A stretch of DNA of 64,000 nucleotides from assembly GCF_014224155.1 (NCBI RefSeq), contig NZ_JAASUI010000001.1:1178001-1242000 (forward strand), written 5' to 3'. Below the pieces are notes generated by a model. That model was not told where the DNA came from. It saw only the letters and a program-made list of their open reading frames with translations, and did no database searches. The translations under genes and the position numbers were made by a program. Numbering within the stretch: position 1 is the first letter of the stretch; every line of letters starts with the position of its first letter. The stretch is from Listeria cossartiae subsp. cossartiae. Its GTDB lineage: Bacteria; Bacillota; Bacilli; Lactobacillales; Listeriaceae. Of this stretch, positions 49,440-57,833 are shown piece by piece.

Positions 49440-50000
49440 TTAGTTCAATTTTTCTGAGATGTGTTGGTACAGTTGCTCTGCTTTTTCTGGTTCGATATTT
49501 ACTTCGACTGCTGCTTCTTTGACTAAAGTATGCATTTTTTCTTCGTTCCAATTGTTTACTTGGAGAACGGATTCATCAAATTCTACTTTTTGCAATTCAA
49601 CACCAGCAATTTTAAATAATTCCAAAGCGTACGAATGATTTTTGTAATCTTTGGCGAAATATACTTTCTTGATTCCTGCTTGAATAATTGATTTCGTACA
49701 AGCAAGACAAGGGAAATGCGTCACATATAATTCTGCATTATCTGTCGTGGCACCGAATTTGGCACATTGTAGGATAGCGTTCATTTCTGCATGAATGGTT
49801 CGGATACAGTGACCGTCTACAACATAACAACCATGTTCTGCACAGTGATCCCCACCAGCGATGGATCCGTTATATCCGCCCGCAATAATACGTTTATCTC
49901 GAACTATTGTCGCACCTACCATTAGTCGTGTACACGTGCTCCTTGATGATATTAGATGACTTTGCGCCATAAAAAACTGATCCCATGCGATCCTTTGCAC
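49440..50000 (-). CDS. comEB: ComEB, dCMP deaminase family protein
   Basis: A 186-residue zinc deaminase with T-I-H-A-E-M-N-A near residue 67 and the zinc pair in FPCLACTK near residue 93, plus the N-terminal S-R-S-T-C-T-R-L-M-V-G-A. These are the dCMP deaminase motifs. The gene is in the competence operon, although a direct DNA-uptake role is doubtful in Bacillus. GTG 50000 follows AAGGGAG with 8 bases of spacing. The comEC ribosome binding site starts 3 bases after its stop. Confidence 0.94.
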   Translation of the reverse strand: MQRIAWDQFFMAQSHLISSRSTCTRLMVGATIVRDKRIIAGGYNGSIAGGDHCAEHGCYVVDGHCIRTIHAEMNAILQCAKFGATTDNAELYVTHFPCLACTKSIIQAGIKKVYFAKDYKNHSYALELFKIAGVELQKVEFDESVLQVNNWNEEKMHTLVKEAAVEVNIEPEKAEQLYQHISEKLN

Positions 50001-50071
50001 ATTAAAAACTCCCTTATGATTTGATAAATATTAGTATAGGTGTTCAGAAGGAAGTTCGTCAACCACTTTTA

Positions 50072-50674
50072 TTAATTAACATCCAAATATTCTTTTAATT
50101 TTTCTACTGTCTTTTCGCCAATGCCAGAAACATTTTTTAAGTCCTCTATTGTTTGAAACAAGCCTTCTTTTTCGCGGTACTCAATAATGGCGGTTGCTTT
50201 TGAGTCACCAATACCGGGTACTTGTTGTAAATCTACTTTTGTTGCGTTGTTAATATTGATTTTATCGGTTGTACTGGTTGTTTCTCTTGTGTTTGATACA
50301 GGTAATTCTGATCCTTCTTCGCCTTTTTTGTAGACATAAATACTCATTTCGTCTTTTAACTTTTCAGCTAGGTTTAATTTGCTGTTATCCGCTTCTTCTG
50401 TGAGTCCTCCTGCCATTTTCACTACATCTTGCACTCTAGCATCAGCTGGTAATTTATACACGCCAGGTGTCCGTACTGCGCCTTTAATGTCGATGTACAA
50501 GTGATTCGACGTCTTGATTTCTTCCTTAACTGGTTTTTCTTCTTTCGTTGCGGTTTGTTTTGCCGATATCTCATCTGTTCCTCCATCTGGCAAACAAATA
50601 TAAACTAATCCAGCACAAAGAATAGCAATGCCAATCAAAAAATAATTTTTGTGTTTTTTCAGTAGCTCCAACAT
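50072..50674 (-). CDS. comEA: Competence DNA receptor ComEA
   Basis: Membrane-anchored receptor that binds double-stranded DNA outside the cell. The 200-residue protein has a membrane helix (about 12-30), a charged linker, an SLBB-type domain (about 65-120) and a C-terminal helix-hairpin-helix pair with V-P-G-I-G-D-S-K-A and V-S-G-I-G-E-K-T. ATG 50674 is preferred to an upstream ATG (50716), given AAGGCGGTGAT before it. It is the first of comEA-comEB-comEC-holA. Confidence 0.94.
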   Translation of the reverse strand: MLELLKKHKNYFLIGIAILCAGLVYICLPDGGTDEISAKQTATKEEKPVKEEIKTSNHLYIDIKGAVRTPGVYKLPADARVQDVVKMAGGLTEEADNSKLNLAEKLKDEMSIYVYKKGEEGSELPVSNTRETTSTTDKININNATKVDLQQVPGIGDSKATAIIEYREKEGLFQTIEDLKNVSGIGEKTVEKLKEYLDVN

Positions 50675-50749
50675 ACCTATCACCGCCTTAATATAGTATT
50701 CGCCAAAACAGTCCAAAATCCTTTTTGATAGCTAAGGCGAAAATGGCAT

Positions 50750-50784
50750 AAAAAAAGAAAGTAATTTGAGGGAAATTACTTTCT
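50750..50784 (-). terminator. Terminator between yqeM and comEA
   Basis: A perfect 12-bp stem (50756-50767 with 50773-50784) overlaps the yqeM stop and is followed on the minus strand by TTTTTTT. It isolates the competence genes from the upstream operon. Confidence 0.92.
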
Positions 50785-51507
50785 GGCTACGAAAAAGATT
50801 CTTTCGCTTGTATTGGTTGGTTTTTCAAGGCTAAAATCAGCGTAAACATCTATTTTCGTAAAGCCGGCTTTTTTTAATATATTTTCATATGTCGTGATTG
50901 GATAGGTTCGCTCTTTGTGTAATTCGTCTACCCGGTTATACGTATCGTCTTCCCCTAAAATGTAAAAAGTTAGCTCATGTTCGACGGAATGTGGATACTC
51001 GCCAGGAAAAGAATTCCAAATGGTGGAAATTTCCTCATCACTATCTCCGTATGAATAATCTTTAAAGCCTTGCTCTATTTTAAATACAGAATGGACATCA
51101 AATAAAAATAAGCCATTTGGTTCTAAATGTGCACATACTGCTTGAATTGTATCCTCCAGTGCTTGTTCTGTCTCCAAATAATTAAGCGAATCGCAGAAAC
51201 ACGTGATAACATCAAATGTTTGATTTAATGCTAATTTCGACATATCTTGCTCTAAAATTGGTAAATTGATCTCAGCTGCCGCGACTTTTTCTTTGGCAAC
51301 GGCCACCATTTCTGCTGATAAATCTACACCGGTAACTTGATGGCCTAGAAAGCTTAATCGTAAAGCAAATTCCGCGGTTCCGCAGGCTAAATCAAGTACT
51401 TTTTTCGGGTCGTCTCCAATAAAATCAGCAGAAAATTCTACCCATTCATCATAAAGTTCAGAATCCATGAGTCGATCATAAAATCCTGGGAAATATTCAT
51501 AACTCAT
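50776..51507 (-). CDS. yqeM: Class I SAM-dependent methyltransferase (YqeM)
   Basis: A 243-residue methyltransferase with motif I VLDLACGTAEFA near residue 40, then G-V-D-L-S-A-E-M and a D-V-I-T-C-F-C-D-S-L-N-Y post-motif. The substrate is unknown. The gene sits between two terminators (51527-51555 upstream and 50750-50784 downstream), so it depends on readthrough from rsfS. ATG follows AAGGAGA. Confidence 0.88.
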   Translation of the reverse strand: MSYEYFPGFYDRLMDSELYDEWVEFSADFIGDDPKKVLDLACGTAEFALRLSFLGHQVTGVDLSAEMVAVAKEKVAAAEINLPILEQDMSKLALNQTFDVITCFCDSLNYLETEQALEDTIQAVCAHLEPNGLFLFDVHSVFKIEQGFKDYSYGDSDEEISTIWNSFPGEYPHSVEHELTFYILGEDDTYNRVDELHKERTYPITTYENILKKAGFTKIDVYADFSLEKPTNTSERIFFVARK

Positions 51508-51519
51508 TTTTAATTTCTC

Positions 51520-51555
51520 CTTAAAAAAACAGACGAGTTAGCTTCCCGCCTGTTT
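51520..51555 (-). terminator. Terminator between rsfS and yqeM
   Basis: An 11-bp stem with two G-T pairs (51527-51537 with 51545-51555) and a 7-base loop is followed on the minus strand by TTTTTTT. Confidence 0.85.
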
Positions 51556-51565
51556 CTGTTTGTTA

Positions 51566-51922
51566 TTAAGAGACAAACGCCGCAGAAACGTCCACAAGTG
51601 GTGCGTCTCCCCATAGTTTTTCTAAGTTATAGTAAGAACGTTCTTCTTTGTGGAACACATGGATAATCACATCACCTAAGTCGATTAACACCCATTGTGC
51701 CGCATCAAAACCTTCTAAACGTTTCACATCTACTTGGTTTTCTAATGCTTTTTCTTTAATTTCACGAGCGATTGCTTGGACTTGTTTGTCTGAATTACCG
51801 TGGCAGATAACGAAATAATCCGCAAAGCTTGATAACCCCTTCATGTCTAATGCTAAAATATCCTCTGCTCTTTTATCGTCTGCTGCCTTTGCGGTCAGCA
51901 TTAATGTATCGTAACTGTTCAA
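51566..51922 (-). CDS. rsfS: Ribosomal silencing factor RsfS
   Basis: Binds L14 and blocks subunit joining in starvation. The 118-residue protein has A-D-Y-F-V-I-C-H-G-N-S-D-K-Q-V near residue 35, W-V-L-I-D-L-G-D-V-I-I-H-V-F near residue 81 and the Y-Y-N-L-E-K-L-W-G-D ending. TTG start, with GGAAGGAG 12 bases away. It is 4 bases downstream of the yqeK stop. Confidence 0.94.
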   Translation of the reverse strand: MNSYDTLMLTAKAADDKRAEDILALDMKGLSSFADYFVICHGNSDKQVQAIAREIKEKALENQVDVKRLEGFDAAQWVLIDLGDVIIHVFHKEERSYYNLEKLWGDAPLVDVSAAFVS

Positions 51923-51926
51923 ATTA

Positions 51927-52502
51927 TTAATAGTCTCCTTCCAAATTTAAATTAACAAAATAATTGTAGGCATCCAAAGTATCTGGAAAAACCAATTGTT
52001 GCTTTTTAATCAAGTGCGTAATCGTATTAGATAGAGCGAATAACATCGCTTCGTCCAATGATTTAAGTGCTAATCTACGTGCTTTATATACACCGGGAAA
52101 TGTTCTTCCTTGTTCTGTATAGTCGGCTAAGTAGATAAGTTTATCGAAATCAGACATCGTAGCGCTTCCTGTTGTATGCAAGCGAATAGCTTCTAGAATT
52201 TCTGTATCAGTAATACCAAATTCTTTTTCGGCCAAATAAGCGCCAACTGGAGCGTGCCACAGCGAACGATGAAATTCCAGCAAACGCGGATCGTAACCCT
52301 CGTCCTCGATGATTTTTCTTGCTTTATCATCTTCATAGTACTTGGCATAATCGTGTAATAAAGCGGTGATTCGTGCTTTTTCTACATCCATATGATAATG
52401 TTCTGCAAGTTCTACAGCTGCTTTTTCTACGCCTAAAGTGTGCGTAAAACGTGCACTAGGCATAGCTGCTTCTACTTTTTTTAGCACTTCATTTCTTTCC
52501 AT
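51927..52502 (-). CDS. yqeK: HD-domain diadenosine tetraphosphatase (YqeK)
   Basis: A 191-residue HD hydrolase of the YqeK family, which symmetrically cleaves Ap4A to ADP. Metal motifs are F-T-H-T-L-G-V near residue 19 and ALLHDYAKY near residue 48. A H-A-P-V-G-A motif and the [10 protein letters not shown] segment follow. ATG is behind a weak binding site inside nadD (14-base overlap), so translation is coupled to NadD. Activity is assigned by family. Confidence 0.92.
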   Translation of the reverse strand: MERNEVLKKVEAAMPSARFTHTLGVEKAAVELAEHYHMDVEKARITALLHDYAKYYEDDKARKIIEDEGYDPRLLEFHRSLWHAPVGAYLAEKEFGITDTEILEAIRLHTTGSATMSDFDKLIYLADYTEQGRTFPGVYKARRLALKSLDEAMLFALSNTITHLIKKQQLVFPDTLDAYNYFVNLNLEGDY

Positions 52503-53055
52503 AAAGTTGATGCTCCTTTATATATGACCATACTTTTTCTGGTAAAAAGGATTTCGCATGTTCGATATCATTCCTAATTTCTGTGGAAGAAATAGTCGTT
52601 TCCGGCATGTCGATTTTAACGACATCATAAGGAACTTCTGGTTGATAAAGTGGGCGATTAACCCCAACGAACGTTACCATTTTTACTAAGTCATCTATAT
52701 GATACCACTTTGGCAAATATTCTACCATGTCTCCGCCGATAATAAAATAAAAATCAGTATCCGGTTGCTCGCTTATCATATCACGCATTGTATCATACGT
52801 ATAGGACTTTCCCGCGCGCAGAAGTTCACGTGTATCAACTTCAAACGAATCAATACCCTCTATCATCAATTGAAGCATTTCAACACGTGCCTCACTGGAA
52901 GCCATGCCACTAATATGTTTATGTGGCGGAATTTTATTAGGTAGAAATAGAATTTTTTCAAGACCGAGCTGCTTTTTGGCCTCTTCTGCCATGTGGAGGT
53001 GCGCTAAATGCGGTGGATCAAATGTTCCGCCTAAGATACCGACTTTACGTTTCAT
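52489..53055 (-). CDS. nadD: Nicotinate-nucleotide adenylyltransferase
   Basis: Adenylates nicotinate mononucleotide in NAD synthesis. The nucleotidyltransferase motif [11 protein letters not shown] (residues 9-19) and the C-terminal I-S-S-T-E-I-R motif near residue 158 are clear. The 188-residue length is normal. It is coupled to yqeK by overlap and follows yhbY by 18 bases. Confidence 0.96.
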   Translation of the reverse strand: MKRKVGILGGTFDPPHLAHLHMAEEAKKQLGLEKILFLPNKIPPHKHISGMASSEARVEMLQLMIEGIDSFEVDTRELLRAGKSYTYDTMRDMISEQPDTDFYFIIGGDMVEYLPKWYHIDDLVKMVTFVGVNRPLYQPEVPYDVVKIDMPETTISSTEIRNDIEHAKSFLPEKVWSYIKEHQLYGKK

Positions 53056-53073
53056 CGCAGGTTTCCTCCAGAT

Positions 53074-53364
53074 TTACGGCAATTTAATTTGTGGCTTGTT
53101 TACAGAAGTTTTATAGAGAATAATCGTTCTACCAATCACTTGGACGATATCTGCTCCTGAACGCGCGCTGATTTTCTCTGCAACGGTTTGTTTATCTTCT
53201 TCACAGTTTTGTAGAATGGAGATTTTAATTAATTCTCTCACTTCTAGCGCTTCTTTTACGTGAATAATTAAGTTTGGTGATACGCTTCCTTTTCCTACTT
53301 GGAAAATTGGTTGGATATTATGTGCTTCTTTTCTTAAAAAACGTTTTTGTGTAGCTGTTAACAT
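53074..53364 (-). CDS. yhbY: Ribosome assembly RNA-binding protein YhbY
   Basis: A 96-residue CRS1-YhbY (CRM) domain protein linked to 50S assembly. It begins M-L-T-A-T-Q-K-R-F-L-R-K-E-A and has Q-V-G-K-G and the closing G-R-T-I-I-L-Y. The start codon overlaps the aroE stop by one base (TAATG). Confidence 0.93.
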   Translation of the reverse strand: MLTATQKRFLRKEAHNIQPIFQVGKGSVSPNLIIHVKEALEVRELIKISILQNCEEDKQTVAEKISARSGADIVQVIGRTIILYKTSVNKPQIKLP

Positions 53365-54185
53365 TAGTTTCCTCCTAATTGTTCGAGTACTGCTTCTTTC
53401 ATCAGTGATCGCTCTGGTTTAATACCAGTCCATATTTCAAAGGCAAGTGCCCCTTGATTAACAAACATCGGCAAGCCATTTTGGGTAATAGCTCCATTTT
53501 TCTTTGCTTCTTTTAAAAAGGCCGTTTCGGCTGGATTATAAATAATATCAGAACAAATCGTTCCTTTTGACACATTTGCCAGTGAAATCGGGCTTTTGTT
53601 TTTAGAAGCTTCAAGACCGATAGATGTGGTTTGAATGATAATCGTAAAGTCAGCCAACTTATTTTCTGCTTCTTGCAGTGTCATCGCATGGTGATTCGCG
53701 TTATCTTTCGTCATCTCTATCGCTTTTTCTGTTGTTCGGTTGGCAACGGTGATTTTGGCGTCTGTATGACTCGTAAGCGCGAGATAAATCGCCTTACTTG
53801 CCCCGCCTGCCCCAGTGATTAAAATCGAATCAGCCGCTGTAATCGGACGAATTTCTTCTAATCCTTCTAAGTAGCCTTTGCCATCTGTGTTGAATCCGTA
53901 CCATTTGTCGTCTTTTCTGAGCACAGTATTCACTGCGCCAGATGCTGCTGCAAGATCTTCTAATTCGTCTAAAAATGGTAAAATGCGCTCTTTAAAAGGT
54001 GTAGTGATGTTAAAACCACGCACGCCAGAATCCATTAATTTTTTAATTTCTGTTTCAAAAGCGTCTTCTTCTATTAAAACAGAGTTATACTCCGCGTTCA
54101 TTCCAAGTTCTTGGAAAATCCGATTTTGCATAGCTGGTGATAACGAGTGACGAATAGGATTTCCGATAACAACATATTTTTCCAA
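53364..54185 (-). CDS. aroE: Shikimate dehydrogenase
   Basis: Reduces dehydroshikimate with NADPH in aromatic amino acid synthesis. The substrate motif is I-R-H-S-L-S-P-A near residue 12. The catalytic K is in T-T-P-F-K-E near residue 65. NTDG is near residue 99 and the NADP motif G-A-G-G-A-S-K near residue 126. The 273-residue length is typical. It lies 19 bases after yqeH in the yqe operon. Confidence 0.96.
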   Translation of the reverse strand: MEKYVVIGNPIRHSLSPAMQNRIFQELGMNAEYNSVLIEEDAFETEIKKLMDSGVRGFNITTPFKERILPFLDELEDLAAASGAVNTVLRKDDKWYGFNTDGKGYLEGLEEIRPITAADSILITGAGGASKAIYLALTSHTDAKITVANRTTEKAIEMTKDNANHHAMTLQEAENKLADFTIIIQTTSIGLEASKNKSPISLANVSKGTICSDIIYNPAETAFLKEAKKNGAITQNGLPMFVNQGALAFEIWTGIKPERSLMKEAVLEQLGGN

Positions 54186-54204
54186 ATGACAGGCCTCCTT
54201 AGTT

Positions 54205-55305
54205 TTAAACGAGTGATGTCCGGATAGTTGCGCTTACGCCTTCTGGAACCCAAGCAGTTACTTTTGCGCCACCTTCTGGAATCGTAACCCAGCCAAGTCC
54301 AGAAAAGACAATATCCGCTTTTTCTTTTACAGTAAAGGAATATGGCACGAGTTTAGGTAATGTTTTCATTCCTTCTTCGGTTGGCGGTTGAAGAACTAGT
54401 CCAGCTTGATTTTCATATAATGCTTCGGCTTTTTCTAATTTCGTGCGGTGAATTGGTAAATTGTTTGATACATAGACAACAAGCGATTTACGGCCACCTG
54501 AAACGTAATCCAAACGAGCAAGCGCGCCTAAGAACAAGGTTTGCTCTTCGTTTAATTGGAAAACGGCTGGTTTTATTTCTTTTTTAGGTGTAATAGCTTT
54601 TAATGTATTTGTATCAATGAAATGCGCCATTTGGTGATGGTTAATAATTCCTGGTGTGTCCACAAGTACATTGCCATCTGCTAATGGGATTTCGATTTTA
54701 TCAAGCGTTGTTCCCGGGAATTGCGATGTTGTAATCACATTATTTTCACCAGATGCTTGTTTAATAATCCGATTGATAAGCGTTGATTTACCAACATTTG
54801 TACAACCGACAACATACACATCTTGTCCGCTTCGTAATTCATCAATTTTCTCTAAAAGGGTATCAAAACCGTGACCTTTTTCCGCGCTGACTAAAACAAC
54901 ATCCGTCGCCGCCAAGCCCTGCTCTTTGGCACGCGTTCTCATCCAGCGTGTTAATTTATCGCGTTTTAATGATTTTGGTAACACGTCTTCTTTGTTACCA
55001 ACAAGTAATACAGGGTTGCTTCCTGCAAAACGAGGAAGTCCCGGTAACCAACTGCCATCAAAATCAAAAATATCCACCACATAGACGATTAATGCCTGCT
55101 TCGAACTAATTTGATTTAAAATGCGTAAAAAATCATCATCTGTTAGCGCAACATCTTGAATTTCATTGTAATGCTTTAGACGAAAACATCTTTTACAAAT
55201 AACTTGTTCATTATTGAGGGATGATTTTGGCGCATAGCCGATTTTGTCAGGATCTTCTGTTTGAATAATGGCCCCACAACCAATACATCTTATTTCTTCT
55301 GTCAA
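54205..55305 (-). CDS. yqeH: Circularly permuted GTPase YqeH
   Basis: 30S ribosome assembly GTPase. An N-terminal Cys4 zinc finger (C-I-G-C-G and C-K-R-C-F) is followed by the permuted G-domain: G4 N-K-E-D near residue 105, then G5, then G1 GCTNVGKST near residue 165, G2 and G3 D-T-P-G near residue 215. The C-terminal domain follows. The start is TTG 55305, overlapping the yqeG stop as TTGA and fitting GGGAGG with 7 bases of spacing. An upstream GTG (55320) overlaps that site. The product is 366 residues. Confidence 0.96.
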   Translation of the reverse strand: MTEEIRCIGCGAIIQTEDPDKIGYAPKSSLNNEQVICKRCFRLKHYNEIQDVALTDDDFLRILNQISSKQALIVYVVDIFDFDGSWLPGLPRFAGSNPVLLVGNKEDVLPKSLKRDKLTRWMRTRAKEQGLAATDVVLVSAEKGHGFDTLLEKIDELRSGQDVYVVGCTNVGKSTLINRIIKQASGENNVITTSQFPGTTLDKIEIPLADGNVLVDTPGIINHHQMAHFIDTNTLKAITPKKEIKPAVFQLNEEQTLFLGALARLDYVSGGRKSLVVYVSNNLPIHRTKLEKAEALYENQAGLVLQPPTEEGMKTLPKLVPYSFTVKEKADIVFSGLGWVTIPEGGAKVTAWVPEGVSATIRTSLV

Positions 55306-55823
55306 AGTGATTCCTCCCACTTAATTTGGTTTTTCTTTTCTAATCGTTTTAAAATAACGCTTTCCATCATTCGATTTAATTTTGTCGCCATTCCATCGGT
55401 TTGTTTCACGGGACGAACAAAAATGGTTGTTAATTTTTGACGATTTCCACCGAATATATCTGTCATAATTTGATCACCAATCATCACAGTTTCTTCTGGC
55501 GTTGCATTTAGTTCTTTCAATGCCCAGCGGAAATTAGCGCCTAAGGGTTTTTTAGCCCGCGCTAAATAAGGGACATCGATTGCTTTTGCCACACGAGCAA
55601 CTCGTTCTTCATTATTATTAGAAAAAATCATTACTTTGATTCCTTCTTCTTTTAATATAGTAAACCAGTTGATAACTTCATCCGTTGCATCTAGTTGATC
55701 CCATGCGAGCAGCGTATTGTCAAGATCAGTTAAAATAGTAGTCTTTCCCATTTTTCGAAGCTGCTCTGCTGTTATTCCAAATGGAGTATTCAACATTTTA
55801 TCTGGTGAGAATTGCTTTAACAC
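55302..55823 (-). CDS. yqeG: HAD-superfamily phosphatase (YqeG)
   Basis: A 173-residue HAD IIIA phosphatase with the nucleophile motif TDLDNTLLAWD near residue 31, S-N-N-N-E near residue 70 and G-D-Q-I-M-T-D near residue 114. Its substrate is unsettled. GTG 55823 (M-L-K-Q-F-S-P-D) is 7 bases after GAGGTG and aligns with B. subtilis YqeG. An ATG at 55838 lies before that site. It is the first gene of the operon yqeG-yqeH-aroE-yhbY-nadD-yqeK-rsfS-yqeM. Confidence 0.92.
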   Translation of the reverse strand: MLKQFSPDKMLNTPFGITAEQLRKMGKTTILTDLDNTLLAWDQLDATDEVINWFTILKEEGIKVMIFSNNNEERVARVAKAIDVPYLARAKKPLGANFRWALKELNATPEETVMIGDQIMTDIFGGNRQKLTTIFVRPVKQTDGMATKLNRMMESVILKRLEKKNQIKWEESL

Positions 55824-55858
55824 GTATTGGCACCTCATTCTTTTATTTAGTACAGTCT

Positions 55859-55867
55859 ATTCTATCA
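55859..55867 (-). promoter_or_regulatory. Possible extended -10 promoter of the yqeG operon
   Basis: The minus strand reads TGATAGAAT, a TG-extended -10 like box about 36 bases before the yqeG start. No clear -35. Confidence 0.4.
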
Positions 55868-55940
55868 TACATTCAATTAGACTAATAATCTATAAATTTT
55901 ACCATCTTTCTGCTTATTTTACAAAAAAAGCTTAGAAAAA

Positions 55941-55949
55941 TGCTATAAT
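55941..55949 (+). promoter_or_regulatory. Extended -10 promoter of pepF
   Basis: TGCTATAAT, a TG-extended perfect -10 box about 38 bases upstream of pepF. The -35 is A-rich and weak. Confidence 0.65.
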
Positions 55950-55986
55950 ATGAAAGGAAACGTTATATTTTTAAGGAGGCAAACAA

Positions 55987-57795
55987 ATGTCAAAAGATTA
56001 TGCATTAACATGGGATTTAGAAAATATATATGCTGGCGGCAGCGGTTCTGAAGAATTACAGCAAACGCTTCAAGAGGTAAAAGCTGATTTAGATAGCTTT
56101 GTCGCAAATGTCGCTGAATGGGAAGTTCCTGAAAATGTGGAAGCCTCTGCAGAATTTTTACTTCTAGTAAACCAAAACGCAGATATTTCGAAAATTTTAC
56201 TTACAGCAGGTTCTTTTTTAGAATGTCTTGCTTCTGCTGATATCAATGATACTCGTGCAAATGAGCTTTCGGCGTTAATTTATCAATATGTCGCAACACT
56301 TGCTACTGCTGAAGATGAATGGCATGACAAATTTGCACAAGTTTCTGACCGCGTTTGGGACGAGCTAATGCAACAAAACGGTTTATCGCAAATTAGCTTT
56401 ATTTTGAGTGAAGCGCGCACCAATCGCCGTAAAAAAGGCAGTAAAGAACAAGAAGCGGCTATTAATTCTTTAGCTGTCGATGGTTATCGCGGCTGGTCTG
56501 ACCATTATGATACAATCGTTGGTAAACTACGCATGCACGTTACAATTGACGGAGAAGAAAAAGACGTTTCTGCTGGACAAGCGCTAAACTTATTAAACCA
56601 TCCAGACCGCGCAGTTCGTCAAGCCGTTTTCAAAGAATATACACGGGTTTGGCAAGAGGAATCTCGTTTGTTTAGCGATACATTAAATCATTTATCTGGC
56701 TTCCGTTTAGCTACATATGATATTCGTAAATGGGAAAATATTCTCGATGAACCGCTTGCTATCAATCGTTTAGATGAGCAAACATTGCAATCGATGTGGA
56801 ATGTTATCCAAACGAATAAACCTACTTTTGTTCGCTTTTTAGATCGCAAAGCAAACTTACTTGGTTTAGAGAAATTAAGCTTTTATGATGTGGAAGCTCC
56901 TCTTGTATTTTCAAGTGAACCGAAGAAATATACGTATCAAGAAGGCGCGGAATTTATCATTGAGCAATTTAATAAATTCAGTCCAAAAATGGCAAATTTT
57001 GCGGAATCTGCTTTTGAAAAAGGTTGGATTGAAGCAGAAGATCGTGATAACAAACGTCCTGGTGGTTTTTGTACCGACTTCCCTGTTGAGAAAGAAAGTC
57101 GTATTTTCATGACATATGATGGCGCTCCTGGTACGGTCGCTACCCTTGCACATGAGCTTGGACATGCTTTCCACTCTCACGTTATTCGCGATGAGCCTTT
57201 TGAAAACACTGATTATGCCATGAACGTTGCAGAAACTGCTTCTACTTTTGCGGAAATGATTATTGCCGATGCCTCTGTAAAAGATGCCAAAACAAAAGAA
57301 GAAAAAATTACCTTATTGGAAGATAAAATTGGTCGTAGTATTGCCTTCTTTATGAATATTCATGCTCGTTTTATTTTCGAATGTAATTTCTATGAAGCAC
57401 GTAAACAAGGCGTAGTTTCCGTTGATAGACTTAATTCCTTAATGGAAGAGGCACAACGCGAAGCATATTTGGATGCGTTAGATGAGTATCATCCACAGTT
57501 CTGGGCTTCTAAATTACATTTTTATATTGCTGATGTACCGTTTTATAACTTCCCATATACGTTCGGTTACTTGTTCTCGCTTGGTATTTACCATAAAGCT
57601 CAAGCAGAAGGTGCTAGTTATGAAGATAAGTACATTGCGCTACTACAAGACACTGGCTCCATGACGACCGAACAACTTGCTGAAAAACATCTAGGAGTTG
57701 ACTTACGTAAAGCTGACTTCTGGGAAGAAGCAGTTGCTCTAGCCGCTAAAGATGTAGAAGATTTCCTTGCTTTAACAGAAGAATACGTAAAATAA
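55987..57795 (+). CDS. pepF: Oligoendopeptidase F (M3 family)
   Basis: Cytosolic zinc peptidase that cuts short peptides. The 602-residue protein has the zinc motif LAHELGHAFH with H389, E390 and H393. The third ligand is a glutamate in N-V-A-E-T-A-S near residue 417. The N-terminal alpha-helical lid is typical of the PepF/M3B group. ATG 55987 follows AAGGAGG. It is a single plus-strand gene with its own promoter and a bidirectional terminator. Confidence 0.96.
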   Translation: MSKDYALTWDLENIYAGGSGSEELQQTLQEVKADLDSFVANVAEWEVPENVEASAEFLLLVNQNADISKILLTAGSFLECLASADINDTRANELSALIYQYVATLATAEDEWHDKFAQVSDRVWDELMQQNGLSQISFILSEARTNRRKKGSKEQEAAINSLAVDGYRGWSDHYDTIVGKLRMHVTIDGEEKDVSAGQALNLLNHPDRAVRQAVFKEYTRVWQEESRLFSDTLNHLSGFRLATYDIRKWENILDEPLAINRLDEQTLQSMWNVIQTNKPTFVRFLDRKANLLGLEKLSFYDVEAPLVFSSEPKKYTYQEGAEFIIEQFNKFSPKMANFAESAFEKGWIEAEDRDNKRPGGFCTDFPVEKESRIFMTYDGAPGTVATLAHELGHAFHSHVIRDEPFENTDYAMNVAETASTFAEMIIADASVKDAKTKEEKITLLEDKIGRSIAFFMNIHARFIFECNFYEARKQGVVSVDRLNSLMEEAQREAYLDALDEYHPQFWASKLHFYIADVPFYNFPYTFGYLFSLGIYHKAQAEGASYEDKYIALLQDTGSMTTEQLAEKHLGVDLRKADFWEEAVALAAKDVEDFLALTEEYVK

Positions 57796-57796
57796 A

Positions 57797-57831
57797 AAAA
57801 CGCTTGGAGCTTAAAAAACTCCAGGCGTTTT
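57797..57831. terminator. Bidirectional terminator between pepF and mtnN
   Basis: A 13-bp stem with one G-T pair (57797-57809 with 57819-57831) has flanking T runs on both strands. Confidence 0.92.
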
Positions 57832-57833
57832 CT

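Noticed and set aside
50680..50760. Possible ComK box upstream of comEA (A-run and T-run pairs)
   Set aside because: The A and T runs do not have the AAAA-N5-TTTT spacing, and the second half-site is missing. AT-rich background explains it.
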